Shown piece by piece: positions 38,584 through 49,300 of a DNA stretch of 64,000 bases. The stretch comes from a virus. Position 1 is the first letter of the stretch. The number at the start of each line of letters is the position of its first letter. The DNA lies in IMG/VR virus record IMGVR_UViG_3300032093_000121, positions 1 to 64,000 of that record; one strand, written 5' to 3'. The notes under the pieces are model-generated. The model saw only the letters and a list, made by a program, of their open reading frames with translations, was not told the DNA's origin and did no database searches. The position numbers were made by a program, and so were the translations under genes.

Positions 38584-38843
38584 GTGGAAGCAGGTTCTTC
38601 TTGGGCTTCTCCGGCAGCGGCTTTTTCGTCCGCTTTTCTCTTGGCGACGGCTTCAGCAGCGGCCTTGTTTTCAGCGGCAATTTCAGTGAGGAGACGAGCT
38701 TTGACTGAACCACTTTTCGTCTCCTGTGTTCCATCAGAAAGATTCACAAGCACTGTTCCAGCTTCCTCGTCCCATTCAACGACCCCGTCAAGAGGATATC
38801 CGTTGATTGTGACTCGGTAATTGTCAGGATTTTTCTTTGCCAT
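38568..38843 (-). CDS. Small hypothetical protein with Ala/Lys tail
   Basis: 91 aa from the ATG at 38843 (AAGGAG eight bases upstream). A short beta domain (YRVTINGYPLDGVVEWDEEAG) is followed by an Ala/Lys/Glu-rich helix and tail. Placed right after the tail fibre gene; may be a tail accessory or chaperone. Confidence 0.65.
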   Translation of the reverse strand: MAKKNPDNYRVTINGYPLDGVVEWDEEAGTVLVNLSDGTQETKSGSVKARLLTEIAAENKAAAEAVAKRKADEKAAAGEAQEEPASTKAVK

Positions 38844-38855
38844 ATTCATATCTCC

Positions 38856-40355
38856 TTATAGAGCTCCGTAGGCTGCAAGATACCAAGCTGCTCCATCATA
38901 AACAGCCTCAGCCCATGTATTTGTCGCCATAGCTTTTCCAGCGAATGTGATATTGAAAGCCCCGCCGCCAGTTCTCGTGAGGCGCTTCTTCATTCCAGTG
39001 AGAGCACCAGATGTTCCAAGCGTACAGGCTCTCGCAGCAGTAAGAGTTCCTGTGTGACGAGTTTCAAAAGGATCCGCAGGGTTGATAGTGAAAGCTGCAT
39101 CAGTCGCAATTGCCTGATAGCCTTCAGTCATTGTCACTCGGCCAGTTGTGGCATTGATTGTGAAAGCTGTGATGAACGAACTTCCGTTCGGCGAGACTTT
39201 GATGGTGAAATTGTCATCAGCCAGAAGCCCAAAGAGAGCGCGAGTGGAGAAGTTCGTTTGGAACGTGAAGGACGCATCGTCACCAGCAGCTTGTTTGTTT
39301 AGAGTCGCTCCGACACTCGCTGTTTTACGATTCAGCAGAAGATTTCCGCTTACGGACAAACCATTATTCGCATCAGCAGAAGCGCCACCGACACCGACGT
39401 TTCCATCAGCATTTCGGATATTCAAACCGGTGAAGAATGAAGATCCATTCGGTGATACTTTGATTGTGAAATGATCGTCAGCGAGAAGTCCAAACAATGC
39501 TCGAGTGCTGAAAGCAGTTTGAAATGTGAACGAAGCATCATTGCCAGCGGCATTCTTATTGAGAGTGGTGTTTACGCTTGTTCCAGCGTTATTCACAAGA
39601 ACAGATGGCGTATTCAACGAGAGGCGATTTGTCGCATCCGGAGTTGCACCACCGAGACCGAGATACAATAGAGTCGCAGTTGTAGCTGTCCCTGCGAGAG
39701 TCGTCGTTCCAACCAAATTGATTGTCGTATTGATAGAACTGAAATTCACAGTTGGTGAATTGATCGTCGTGGTTCCGAGTGAACCAGCTACAGCGGAACC
39801 GATATTGATCGTCGTTGTAGAAGTGGAAACACCACCAGTTCCGATGTTCACGGTCTTTGAAGTAGCAGTAAGCGTCGCTCCGCTACCTACGTTGATAGTC
39901 GAAGCAGCGGTGCTTGTCCCAAGAGAGGCACTGGCAGCAGAGACAACAAAAGTTCCTGAGAAAGTCTTTGCACCAGAAGCTGTCTGAGTTGTGGAGAGAG
40001 TCATCCCTCCAGCGCCAGTGATGATATCAGTCCAGGAAGTTCCATTCCATGCTACGAGAACATCTTCATCCTGAATGTAGCAGAGCCAGCCTTCCACTTG
40101 GGAATAGAATTTCCAAGCTGCATCAACCCAAGCTGCGATCTTGTTGGCTTGACCAGTCCAAGCTCCAGTCGCTCCGGCAGCGACAATATATCTGTCACCT
40201 TGATTGGGAGTTGCTGGAGGAGTTGTCAAGTTCCTATCAAGAACAGTCAGTTGAACAAGAATGTCAAGATCACGAAACGAGGCGTTCACAGGAACGTGTT
40301 TCTGGGCCTGATTCGACCCGATCATTGGAAGTCCGAGGACTGGAGTGTTTGCCAT
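38856..40355 (-). CDS. Tail fibre/appendage protein, DUF2793
   Basis: 499 aa. The N-terminal about 110 residues match DUF2793 (NQAQKHVPVNASFRDLDILV and a WLCYIQDEDV core), found in tails of rhizobial phages. The body is Thr/Ser/Gly-rich beta repeats. An internal duplication of about 50 residues (around 270-320 and 350-400) shares FSTRALFGLLADD-FTIKVSPNGSSF. Probably a trimeric host-contact fibre; the duplication may drift with host range. Confidence 0.8.
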   Translation of the reverse strand: MANTPVLGLPMIGSNQAQKHVPVNASFRDLDILVQLTVLDRNLTTPPATPNQGDRYIVAAGATGAWTGQANKIAAWVDAAWKFYSQVEGWLCYIQDEDVLVAWNGTSWTDIITGAGGMTLSTTQTASGAKTFSGTFVVSAASASLGTSTAASTINVGSGATLTATSKTVNIGTGGVSTSTTTINIGSAVAGSLGTTTINSPTVNFSSINTTINLVGTTTLAGTATTATLLYLGLGGATPDATNRLSLNTPSVLVNNAGTSVNTTLNKNAAGNDASFTFQTAFSTRALFGLLADDHFTIKVSPNGSSFFTGLNIRNADGNVGVGGASADANNGLSVSGNLLLNRKTASVGATLNKQAAGDDASFTFQTNFSTRALFGLLADDNFTIKVSPNGSSFITAFTINATTGRVTMTEGYQAIATDAAFTINPADPFETRHTGTLTAARACTLGTSGALTGMKKRLTRTGGGAFNITFAGKAMATNTWAEAVYDGAAWYLAAYGAL

Positions 40356-40368
40356 TGCTATCCCTTCC

Positions 40369-43300
40369 TCACGGTGCGACCGCGTCGACTATGAGCGTTT
40401 CATCGGCAGCATGGCCTCTTCCGATAGAAGAGCTCAGCTGATAAATTCTAACGTGAACCGACGTCTGAAGACTCCCGAAATCGGTAACCTGATCGGCCGC
40501 CGAGTAAGTATAATCCGTAGACGTCAATCCTGCAAGTGATCTTACAACCGAAGCTCCATTGAGGATTTCAAGGTCGTATTTCTCATATTCTTCATTCAAC
40601 GGAGGCTCAACTGTGCTGTCCCAATCGTCTCCACCGAAACGTGTACGACGAGCCCATGAGATTTGAATCCTCCCATCTGGGTTTGTCTCGACGGCTTGCA
40701 ATGAAGTTGGAGCATAGGGCATGAGCCCGACTGCCCTAAATGTCAGAGTCTGATCTTGATAGGTGTCTTCTGAAGGATCATCAGCAGAAGGACCATACCG
40801 ATAAGTCAGAGTAAACGTCTTCTGGGAATTTGTAATTCCGAGAGGAACAAGAATACTCGTCTGCAAGAAAACAACTCTTGCATCGATGGAGATCGTTGCC
40901 ATATCAGCTTCAGTTCCGAGCTGACCTCTAATGAGACCGTTAAGATCATAGGTTGTCCCGCTGACAAGAGTCGCGTTGACGAACTGAATGATCTCCCAGA
41001 GACCGTTATCATTCTTGACAGCTATGGCGTTCAATCCACTGTAGATCGCATCCTCAGTGTTGCTCGTTGGCTGAAATATGGGGTTGCTGATGTTGACACG
41101 AAGAGTTTGTCCATAATTGATGACCCATGGAGAAGCTGGCTCAAGAGCAGTCATAGTTCTGGCAAAGACAGAACGATTTTCAATCTGGTTGATCAGAGTC
41201 AATCCAGAAGTCACAGGATCTTTGATATAGATATCAACACTCGGCGGGAAGGGATCCTGATAGGCTACTACTCGAGGAGCCCAAGGAGAACTTTCGGAAC
41301 CAGTGAGAAGAGGAATATCCAGGAACTCGACAATGGACTTTCCATAGACGTTCGGTGCAGTTGAGATTGGGGGACGTCCAGAGAACGCCATGCCACCATA
41401 GATCGAAGGTTCGTGAGTTGAGAATTCAATCTTACGATTAAGACCATCCTCGACACCATTGATTCTTGTCGAGAAGAATCTGCTACCAATCGTGAAAGTC
41501 AAACCGTCTCCTGGCTCGAATTTCATTTTAGAAATTGGGAACAGGAACTCACCAACTTCACGAGCAGCCCAACTTTCTTGAACAATTTGATCAGCAAGAG
41601 ATCGTGCATATTTCTGATCCAAGACAACAGGGAATTGGACTCTAGCGACGTTCTGACTTTCTCCAACAATCTTTGTTCCAGACACAGAGGCTGACTGGTA
41701 CGAATTCTCTGGATCCATAAAGTCGACTCTTGCAGCAGCAATGAGCTCAGTCTCTTGCTGGCGAGTTATTGAGAAACCTCCTGGGTTGCCTTTCTCAGTT
41801 ACAAGATCATTGATATCAATGTTGTTGAAAACTGTGTCGATGCGAAGAGAGAACTTCAATTTCCCACCGCTTTCATAACCATCGAACATGAAAGCAGAGA
41901 AAAGAGAAGTCAGCATTTCTCGCGGCGACATGATGTTGTCAACAACATATCCAGGAACGATTGTGTTCTGTCCAACGAGTTCGGAAACGTCGACATCATT
42001 CTCGAGCCCAACGAGGCTCATGAATTCAGTGACGAGGGCTCCAAGAGTTACCGAGCCAGCACGTCCATTCAGCCAATGACCGAGAGTCCAGTTTGCTCCA
42101 TCGCTCCAGACTTCGTTTAGATACGGGAATTGAGGATATGGGCGAGCGTCCCAAGTCCAGGCCCACATATCTTCATGAGCAACCATCGAACCGCCATTGT
42201 CACGCCAGTATTTGACGAAGACTTCGATGTAAGTTCTCTGGATGACATCGTCTCGTTGTCCAGTCGAATAATGCGGATACTCTGACTCAGATGACTTAGG
42301 ATCAACGAAAACGTTCGGTTGATTGGTTCCTTTATCGACAGCTGGACACCCGAATTCAGTGAAGATCACTCGTTTACTTCCGGGAGTCCATCCAGTTGGA
42401 GAACCGCTTTGAACTCCAGCCGGACGATTGAAGTGCTGATTGTTCCACCAATTGCGAATGTCTTTCTGACGGAAGACCCACGGTTTTCCATAAGCGCCAT
42501 CAGTGATAGCAGTGCGAATTTGGTTATCACGATTGGATTCATTCGCATAGAACCAATCGTAGTATTCGCCTCCTTCGATGTTCGAAGTCAGATAATTTCG
42601 ATCATAGATCTTTCTCGGCCCGTTCACACCGTCATAATCAGTGTGAAGAATTCCATCACGCCAATCAGAAAGAGGCATGTAGTTGTCGATACCGATGAAA
42701 TCAGCAGCTTGCCAAATAGGATCCATGTTGAAGTAGACATCATTCGTCCCATCTCCAGGACGATGAGAATGGTATTCACTCCAATCAGCAGCGTATCCAA
42801 CTTCTGTGGCAACACCACCGATTGCTTTCACATCATTAATGAGGCTGGCGTATTTCGTGACAGCAGGATAGTTTGAAGCAGAAGAGCGGATGCTCGTCAC
42901 TCCAACCATTTCGGTCCCGACACAGAAGTAATCAACTCCACCAGCCGCTTTGCAGAGCAGAGCGTAGTGGAGAATCATTCTGCGAATGCCCCAATCGGAC
43001 CCACCAGTCCAGTCAACCTGAGTTCCAGAGACGCTGAAGTTACCAGTAGTCGCGCTTCCAAAAAGACTGTCGACCTGAGTTGAAGCAGTTGCAGTCTTGT
43101 CAACCGTTCCAGCGAAACCAGGAGCTGGATGACAAGTGATACGTCCTCTCCACGGGAAAGCAGCCTGACCTACTCCAGCACCATTCGCAGAGTAAGGGTT
43201 CGGCTTTGTGTTTCCAGAAGGGATATCCATAAGAGTGAACGGGTAGAAGCAGACCTTATGACCTCGAGACTTCAACTCCTGGATAGCTTGAACAATAGAA

Positions 43301-44304
43301 TGATCTGATGGAGTTCCACCATAGATAGGACGACCCTGACTGTCCACTGAGACGAGAGTAGCTCCAGAACGAACTATGCCGTTCACTCTCCATGGAACTG
43401 AGTTGCTCTTGTTTGCCACTTCCACTCTGGGCTTGAACTGGCAGTTACCAGCACGAAGATCATCACCAAACCAACCGACAACGAGATTGACAGTTTCGAT
43501 ATTTGGAAGAGCACAGTTCATCTGATCAAGAGAGATTTCGATGTCAGTGACATTCTTCTTGTAGTGAGAATTCTCAGCCTGAGAGTTACCCTCACCATCA
43601 CTTTTCGTTGTGACTACATTAGAGTAGATGAACTCTCCAGAAGAAGGAATGAGAGAAATACCCTGAAGGATGTTCTCCATGACGTCAGGGTCATTGACTG
43701 CCACCTGATGATTGATTTCAGCAGTTACCTGAGGAATACGATTTCCAAAATCTGCAAGAGGAAGATCTTCAAAAACAAGATAAGCAGTTCCACGAAAAGC
43801 TGGAACTTTGTCTGCACCCTCAACTTGTTGAATCAAACTGTCAGGAGACTGAGTACTTGTTCCCTCGTACCAGCGCCAATTGAATTTAGAAATATCGACG
43901 AGAGATCCGTCAAACCAAACACGACCGAGTTCAGTGCAGGGACCTCCTTCACAGAAAGCAACTGCGAATGAAATCGAATAAGTGTAACTCGTGACTGTCT
44001 GTCCGCCGCCTCCACCTTTGCCGCCACCGACTTCTTCTTCGGTCTTAGTTTCTTTGAAATGGGTCGCCCAGATTAACGTCCCACCAATTCTGCAACGTCC
44101 GTAGAGGCGTTTGATTGGAGACCCTTCTGTAGAGTTTGATACAGCGATTTCTTGAAGACGAGGACCCTCAGTGTTCTGGTGAGTTGCAAAGAGTCGATTG
44201 TCAATGAACGTACCGATAGCAGTCGCAGCGAGAGACGCAGCGAACAATCCCCAACCGGAAAGCCCAAGAGAAGCGACAGCAGAAGTCAGGATGAGAGTAG
44301 CCAT
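40369..44304 (-). CDS. GTA-like giant tail-tip protein (TIM-barrel)
   Basis: 1311 aa, the largest gene. An N-terminal hydrophobic stretch (LILTSAVASLGLSGWGLFAASLAA) and EGSPIKRLYGR are typical of GTA gp15-like proteins. The middle region (GGVDYFCVGTEMVG, DPIWQAADFIGIDNYMPLSDW, KRVIFTEFGCPAVDKG) fits the glycoside-hydrolase-like TIM barrel with acidic residues. The C-terminal third is tail-hub J-like. It should form the tip that binds and perhaps degrades the cell surface. Confidence 0.9.
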   Translation of the reverse strand: MATLILTSAVASLGLSGWGLFAASLAATAIGTFIDNRLFATHQNTEGPRLQEIAVSNSTEGSPIKRLYGRCRIGGTLIWATHFKETKTEEEVGGGKGGGGGQTVTSYTYSISFAVAFCEGGPCTELGRVWFDGSLVDISKFNWRWYEGTSTQSPDSLIQQVEGADKVPAFRGTAYLVFEDLPLADFGNRIPQVTAEINHQVAVNDPDVMENILQGISLIPSSGEFIYSNVVTTKSDGEGNSQAENSHYKKNVTDIEISLDQMNCALPNIETVNLVVGWFGDDLRAGNCQFKPRVEVANKSNSVPWRVNGIVRSGATLVSVDSQGRPIYGGTPSDHSIVQAIQELKSRGHKVCFYPFTLMDIPSGNTKPNPYSANGAGVGQAAFPWRGRITCHPAPGFAGTVDKTATASTQVDSLFGSATTGNFSVSGTQVDWTGGSDWGIRRMILHYALLCKAAGGVDYFCVGTEMVGVTSIRSSASNYPAVTKYASLINDVKAIGGVATEVGYAADWSEYHSHRPGDGTNDVYFNMDPIWQAADFIGIDNYMPLSDWRDGILHTDYDGVNGPRKIYDRNYLTSNIEGGEYYDWFYANESNRDNQIRTAITDGAYGKPWVFRQKDIRNWWNNQHFNRPAGVQSGSPTGWTPGSKRVIFTEFGCPAVDKGTNQPNVFVDPKSSESEYPHYSTGQRDDVIQRTYIEVFVKYWRDNGGSMVAHEDMWAWTWDARPYPQFPYLNEVWSDGANWTLGHWLNGRAGSVTLGALVTEFMSLVGLENDVDVSELVGQNTIVPGYVVDNIMSPREMLTSLFSAFMFDGYESGGKLKFSLRIDTVFNNIDINDLVTEKGNPGGFSITRQQETELIAAARVDFMDPENSYQSASVSGTKIVGESQNVARVQFPVVLDQKYARSLADQIVQESWAAREVGEFLFPISKMKFEPGDGLTFTIGSRFFSTRINGVEDGLNRKIEFSTHEPSIYGGMAFSGRPPISTAPNVYGKSIVEFLDIPLLTGSESSPWAPRVVAYQDPFPPSVDIYIKDPVTSGLTLINQIENRSVFARTMTALEPASPWVINYGQTLRVNISNPIFQPTSNTEDAIYSGLNAIAVKNDNGLWEIIQFVNATLVSGTTYDLNGLIRGQLGTEADMATISIDARVVFLQTSILVPLGITNSQKTFTLTYRYGPSADDPSEDTYQDQTLTFRAVGLMPYAPTSLQAVETNPDGRIQISWARRTRFGGDDWDSTVEPPLNEEYEKYDLEILNGASVVRSLAGLTSTDYTYSAADQVTDFGSLQTSVHVRIYQLSSSIGRGHAADETLIVDAVAP

Positions 44305-44765
44305 TAAACCTCATCCTCCGGGCAAGGGAAACGCAGGACAGCAGCGACTTTGCGAAGCCACTGATCTCCCAAGCTCACTTCGTAAACTTTCTGCTTGCTA
44401 TAAGCATGAACCATCGTATCAGTAGAGGTGATGATGCCACAGTGTTTTGCGGAAACACCTCTCTTCATACGAAAGACAAGTATATCGCTCGGCATCATTT
44501 CTTCAAAAGGAACTTCTTCCAAATGGCGGCGGCCGAACAAGAGAAGAGGATCTTTTTGATCCACTTCATACCAGTTCGGTTGATAAGGAGGCATATTCTC
44601 TGGGTCATTCTCAACACCAAAGAATTCGCGATAAACACCACGAACCATTCCAACACAGTCGCATCCTTCGCCCTTGATAGACGATTGATGACGATACGGA
44701 GTTCCGATCCATGTGCGAGCGATATCGATGATCTTCTGGCGGTTCTCAGGAAGAACACCAGTCAT
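44304..44765 (-). CDS. NlpC/P60 peptidase of the tail tip
   Basis: 153 aa from the ATG at 44765 (GGAGAGGA upstream); an earlier start at 44822 would overlap the DUF2163 gene. Catalytic pattern: GCDCVGM (Cys), AKHCGI (His). Corresponds to GTA gp14, which cuts peptidoglycan during DNA entry. Overlaps the giant tail gene by one base. Confidence 0.85.
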   Translation of the reverse strand: MTGVLPENRQKIIDIARTWIGTPYRHQSSIKGEGCDCVGMVRGVYREFFGVENDPENMPPYQPNWYEVDQKDPLLLFGRRHLEEVPFEEMMPSDILVFRMKRGVSAKHCGIITSTDTMVHAYSKQKVYEVSLGDQWLRKVAAVLRFPCPEDEV

Positions 44766-44796
44766 GCGATATTCCTCTCCGCAGCAGGAGATTTTC

Positions 44797-45696
44797 TTAG
44801 TTACCGAAGAGACTGCGTCCATCTTGGCTCGCCCCTCCCTTTGTTGGATATTTTGCTACGGCATCATTTCCAGGAATGAACTCATAGCCTTGAAAGTTCA
44901 GAATGTTATTGAACTTGGAAACACAGGTTTCACGATCTTTCTTGCATCCAGGATACATTGTGAAAGTGTCACCAGGAGAAATAGCGAAAGGAACAGCTGA
45001 CCAGAGTTCAATGGAATGAACTCCACTCGTATATTGAATGTGCTGTTTGATCTCGAACTGCAAACCGGAGCAAAGCCCAGAGGTGAACTGAACATGACCG
45101 AGCGTGAAGGTGTCACTGGAGCCTGAAATAGTGGTAGTTGAGAACGCTCGACTGTCCAAAACCGTGGCGACCGTGCCATTGTCCGCCAGCGCCGCCAAAT
45201 TGACCTTGCAGCGGTTATCCCCAAGCACCGCATCACAATATCGCTGATAAGTCCGTCCAGTCTTCTGCTGTGCCTTCTGAGTCAGCGAACGCAACTCAGC
45301 GCTGAACGAGGTTTCCATCCTCTTGACTTCGCCGATGGTCCCCTTAGCGATTTTGTATCGCATGTTTGCATTTGAGATATCATTCCAGTTGACCCACCAA
45401 AGTTCAATCTCAGCTGCATCATATCTTCCAGCAGAAAGATCAACCTCATTGATCGTATCTGCGCTCAGGGCGCTATCAACATTTAGATTGTCAACGCTCA
45501 AGCCTAGTGAGCTCTGGATTGCAGAAGCAGTGAAACCAGTTGAGGCTTTGTATGTGAGAGAACTGAAAGTGAGATCACGGTCATGCTCTGTGAATCCCTG
45601 GACTTGTCCATCACGACGCGTGACTTTCCAGCAGTAGCACATAGTCGTCGTGCCGCCGTCAAGATGAGCCTGCAAAGTTGAATGGAATTGTCTCAC
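44797..45696 (-). CDS. DUF2163 tail-tip protein (GTA gp13-like)
   Basis: 299 aa, GTG start overlapping the upstream TGA (GTGA). DUF2163 features: CYCWKVTRRDGQVQGFTEHDRDL start, a middle EIELWWVNW and a C-terminal DRETCVSKFNNILNFQGYEFIPG. A structural adaptor between distal tail and tip in GTA-like particles. Confidence 0.9.
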   Translation of the reverse strand: MRQFHSTLQAHLDGGTTTMCYCWKVTRRDGQVQGFTEHDRDLTFSSLTYKASTGFTASAIQSSLGLSVDNLNVDSALSADTINEVDLSAGRYDAAEIELWWVNWNDISNANMRYKIAKGTIGEVKRMETSFSAELRSLTQKAQQKTGRTYQRYCDAVLGDNRCKVNLAALADNGTVATVLDSRAFSTTTISGSSDTFTLGHVQFTSGLCSGLQFEIKQHIQYTSGVHSIELWSAVPFAISPGDTFTMYPGCKKDRETCVSKFNNILNFQGYEFIPGNDAVAKYPTKGGASQDGRSLFGN

Positions 45697-46325
45697 ACCC
45701 TGATCTCCAAAATATCAATCTGGGGAAGGCTCCCTGCTTCGAAGATTTCAACGCTGACATTCATGAAGTCAGTGTCAAAACGAACCGGAACATCGAATTC
45801 AAACCCCGCTGTAATCACGTGACCATTGGCCGGAGGTGTTACGAAGGTCACGATACCAGTTGTCGTGTCAACTGTAAAGTGGGTTGTGATAGTCTGTTGA
45901 ACACCGTTCTTGCCAATCAGCACGGTTCCGGCGACTGGCTTTTTGATTTCACGAGTCCAAGGATTCGAGCTGAGGCTATAGGTCTTGCTCAATTGAAACT
46001 GAGTTGCAACACCATTCCCAGTTCCAATCTGTTGATCGTTGAAGGCTGGCACCTTCTTGGGCTTTCCTGAACGATAATCGCTCCAGTCCCTCCAGCGAAA
46101 TCCATGAAGACGTCCACGACGGGCCTCAAAGAATTCGATAGTTTCATATAGTTTGTCAATACTGCGAATTCCCTGTGAAGCGTCATAACGACGACGAGAG
46201 TTCGCCCATATACTGTTTCGCTCTTCAAAACCAGATCGAAGAGTCACGATGTCAGTGATACGTTCAGGCCCACCGGAAGATCCAGCAGAGATATCAGTTG
46301 GGAACTGAATTTCGTGAAAAGCCAT
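45693..46325 (-). CDS. DUF2460 distal tail protein (GTA gp12-like)
   Basis: 210 aa. FHEIQFPTDISAGSSGGPE start, RRYDASQGIRSIDKLYETIEFFEARRGRLHGFRWRDWSDYRSG core: DUF2460. A distal tail (Dit-type) ring component. Coupled to tape measure and DUF2163. Confidence 0.9.
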   Translation of the reverse strand: MAFHEIQFPTDISAGSSGGPERITDIVTLRSGFEERNSIWANSRRRYDASQGIRSIDKLYETIEFFEARRGRLHGFRWRDWSDYRSGKPKKVPAFNDQQIGTGNGVATQFQLSKTYSLSSNPWTREIKKPVAGTVLIGKNGVQQTITTHFTVDTTTGIVTFVTPPANGHVITAGFEFDVPVRFDTDFMNVSVEIFEAGSLPQIDILEIRV

Positions 46326-49300
46326 TAAGAGTTCCTCCCTGCTCTGCTGATCATGCGAGCGGCTCTGGCAGACAGCTGACCTTCACTACGACGGAAGCCC
46401 TCGACATCAGGAGTTGAGACATTGAAGTTCACAGTGATATTCTGCTGACCGCCTCCAGGAGTTTGCCCTTTTGGAGTGACAGTGACATTCTCGCCGTCTT
46501 TACCACGGAAGGCGACAAGACGATTGTCAACACCAGGAAGGGGAGCAATCCCACTTTGAGAACCAACTTGGAAAGAGCCACCTGACACAAGCCCAGGAAG
46601 GGACGAGAACAGTGACTTGAAAAGATTCCCGAAGATGTTCCCTCCACCAGTTCCAGTCCCTCCAGTAAAACCGCCGAAGAGTTGCTGGAAAGCCTGAGAC
46701 ACAACGAGCTGAACGATCTGCTTGTTGATGCTCTTGATAAGACTTGAGAAGTCGGCTTCACCATCAACCACGAGATCAGCAATCGCAGATGCCATACCAT
46801 CAAAGGCATTCGTGATGATGTCTTCCATTTGCTTCGCGTAGTCACCAGTTTTCTCAAGAATACGCAGCAGACCTCTTTCAAGGCCGGAAGCCATGTCAGT
46901 CTGTGAACTCAAGAATTCAATTCTTGCTGCACGAGTTGCAGTGACAAATTGATCCTGAGAGATACGACCATCTGCAAGAAGACGCTTGATGGCTTCCAGA
47001 TTTGTCTTGTACTTCTCCATCGGGCCATTGATTTCTTCATAGATATCAGAGGCCGCTTTAAGGATTTGGTTCTCATTCAGAAGCTCCATGACGAGGCCAC
47101 GTTCAGCTTCCGTAAGACTACGCTTCATCTGCTCTTCAATCTGAAGAACCGCCTGGAGCTTTTCACGCTCGGCAGTATTCACTTTGAGGAGCTCATTCTG
47201 CAAAGTCAACTCACGAACAACTTCAGCGAAAGATTTCGCTTTCGAGTCAGCGCCACCTGCTCCAGTCCCAGCAGGATTGGCAGGATCACTCTTTGTGTCG
47301 AGATTTGCAAGTCGTTCTGCGGCAACTGCTCTTGCTCGCTCGAGGATTGCTCCCCATGCGTTTCCAATATAGTCGGTGCTGAGAGCCTTACCGAATTCAT
47401 CATTGAAGATCTGGCCAACCTGCTGAGCAGCACCAGTCACTTCGGGTTTGAATTCTTCGAGATTGACATCAAAGTTGTCGAACATCGTTGCGAAAGGATT
47501 CTCAAGGCCAACAGCAGTGAAAGCTCCTCCGAGCCACTCGAGGAAGTCTCCGATGCCCTTGACGAGTCCTTCCAGACCAGCCTCAACCACGGTGATCAGA
47601 CCAGTGATAGCAAGAGCTCCGAGATCTTTCAGAGCGGCTGGGAACAAGCCCCATGCTTTCATCACACTGTTGAACAGACCGACCCAAAGACCGATCTGGA
47701 AGTTGATGTAGCTCTTGACAACGTTCAAGATGATACCCATCACCTGTCCAACGAAGTCTTTCAGTTTGTTCCAGAGACCAGATACAAAATCAATTGCTGC
47801 TGAGAAACCGTCACTGATGAGAGTGATGACAGGAGCAATCGCCTCGCCGATCAACTGGAAGGTTGCGATACCAACATCACGAAGAGTGACGAAGCCGTCA
47901 TCTGCAACTCCAATCTTATCAGAGAAATAGACAAGAGCCGCGACTATTGCGACGATCGCAGCTATGACAGCTCCAATGGGATTGGCAACCATTATCGCCC
48001 ACAGACCCATCATCGCAGTTCTGACAATATTGATAAGACCAGCCAGCACTGGGAAAGTCGCACTCAATCTTGCGAATACACCTGATGAGGCAGCGATAGC
48101 GGCTGTAGATCTTGCCTGAGCTGCACTGAGAGCATTTGTCGCAGCAGTTTGAGCAGTCGTCGCAGCGGCAAGCTCAGCGCTCGTTCCAACAAGAAGTTGC
48201 TCAGTACGAGCAAGAGCGATATTGGTGCGAATGTTATTCGCGACAGCAGCATTGAGAGCAACGAAACGGCCAGTCAGAGCAGAACGAGCTCGACCATTCG
48301 TCACAACGATCGCACCCTCAGCAGCTTGCTGTTGAAGGAGAGTGATGTTCTGAGCGATCTGTGCCGCTCCAACTTGAAGTTCACGAACTTTGGCAGTCGC
48401 AGCGGCATTGGTCGCAGCGGCAGAAGCAAGAGCACTTGCAGCTTTGGCTTTCTCAATTCCCTCAGCAGTCAGCAAAGTTGCGTTCCCAGCAGCGACAGCA
48501 GCAGCAACTTCTCTGTTGTATTTGATCACCTGAATGAGAGCTGAGATATATCCAACAGCTTTGAAAGCAGCGAAAGCCGCACTTGCAGAAACAATACCAG
48601 CGACAAGAAACTCAAGAGAGTCAGCGATGGTGATGATTGCATTCGCCACGGAAGCACTTGCACCTGTCATATCGTCGAATTGATCAACGACACGAAGAGC
48701 CTGATTGCGAAGAACTTCAAAAGCCTGACCAATCGTAGGAACAGTTGTCCCGAAACGAACTGCCAGTTCTTCTCGAGCGTCAGCGAACGCTTTCACGATT
48801 TGGGCTGATGTGATCTTGCCATCAGATCCCAACTTCCTCAACTGCCCTCGTGTCACACCAAGAGAGTTTGCGATGATGTCAGCGACATAAGGAAGCTGTT
48901 CAAGAACAGAACGAAGTTCATCACCATTCAATCGACCAGAAGCCAAGCCCTGTGACAGCTGGATAAGAGCAGCATTTGCTTCACGAGTGCTTGCACCAGA
49001 AAGGATCGTTGCCTGATTGAGTGATTCAGTGAATTGGAGAACATCGCGCTGCGACAGTCCAAGCTCACGAGCAGCGAGCGCCATACGAGTATAAAGTTCA
49101 CTCGTCGTCTCGAAACTGCTACGAGTTCGGTTAGCGATATTGAAAAGTTCATTCTGGACAGCGTTGAGCTCTGCCGTGCTATTCGTCACAAGACGAAGAC
49201 GGTTTTCAAAGTTCGTCAGAGTATCCAGCATTTTGGTGAGACCAGCGACAGCGCCAGCGCCACCTAGAACAAAGAGTGAGTTCTGAAGCAAACGAAGACC

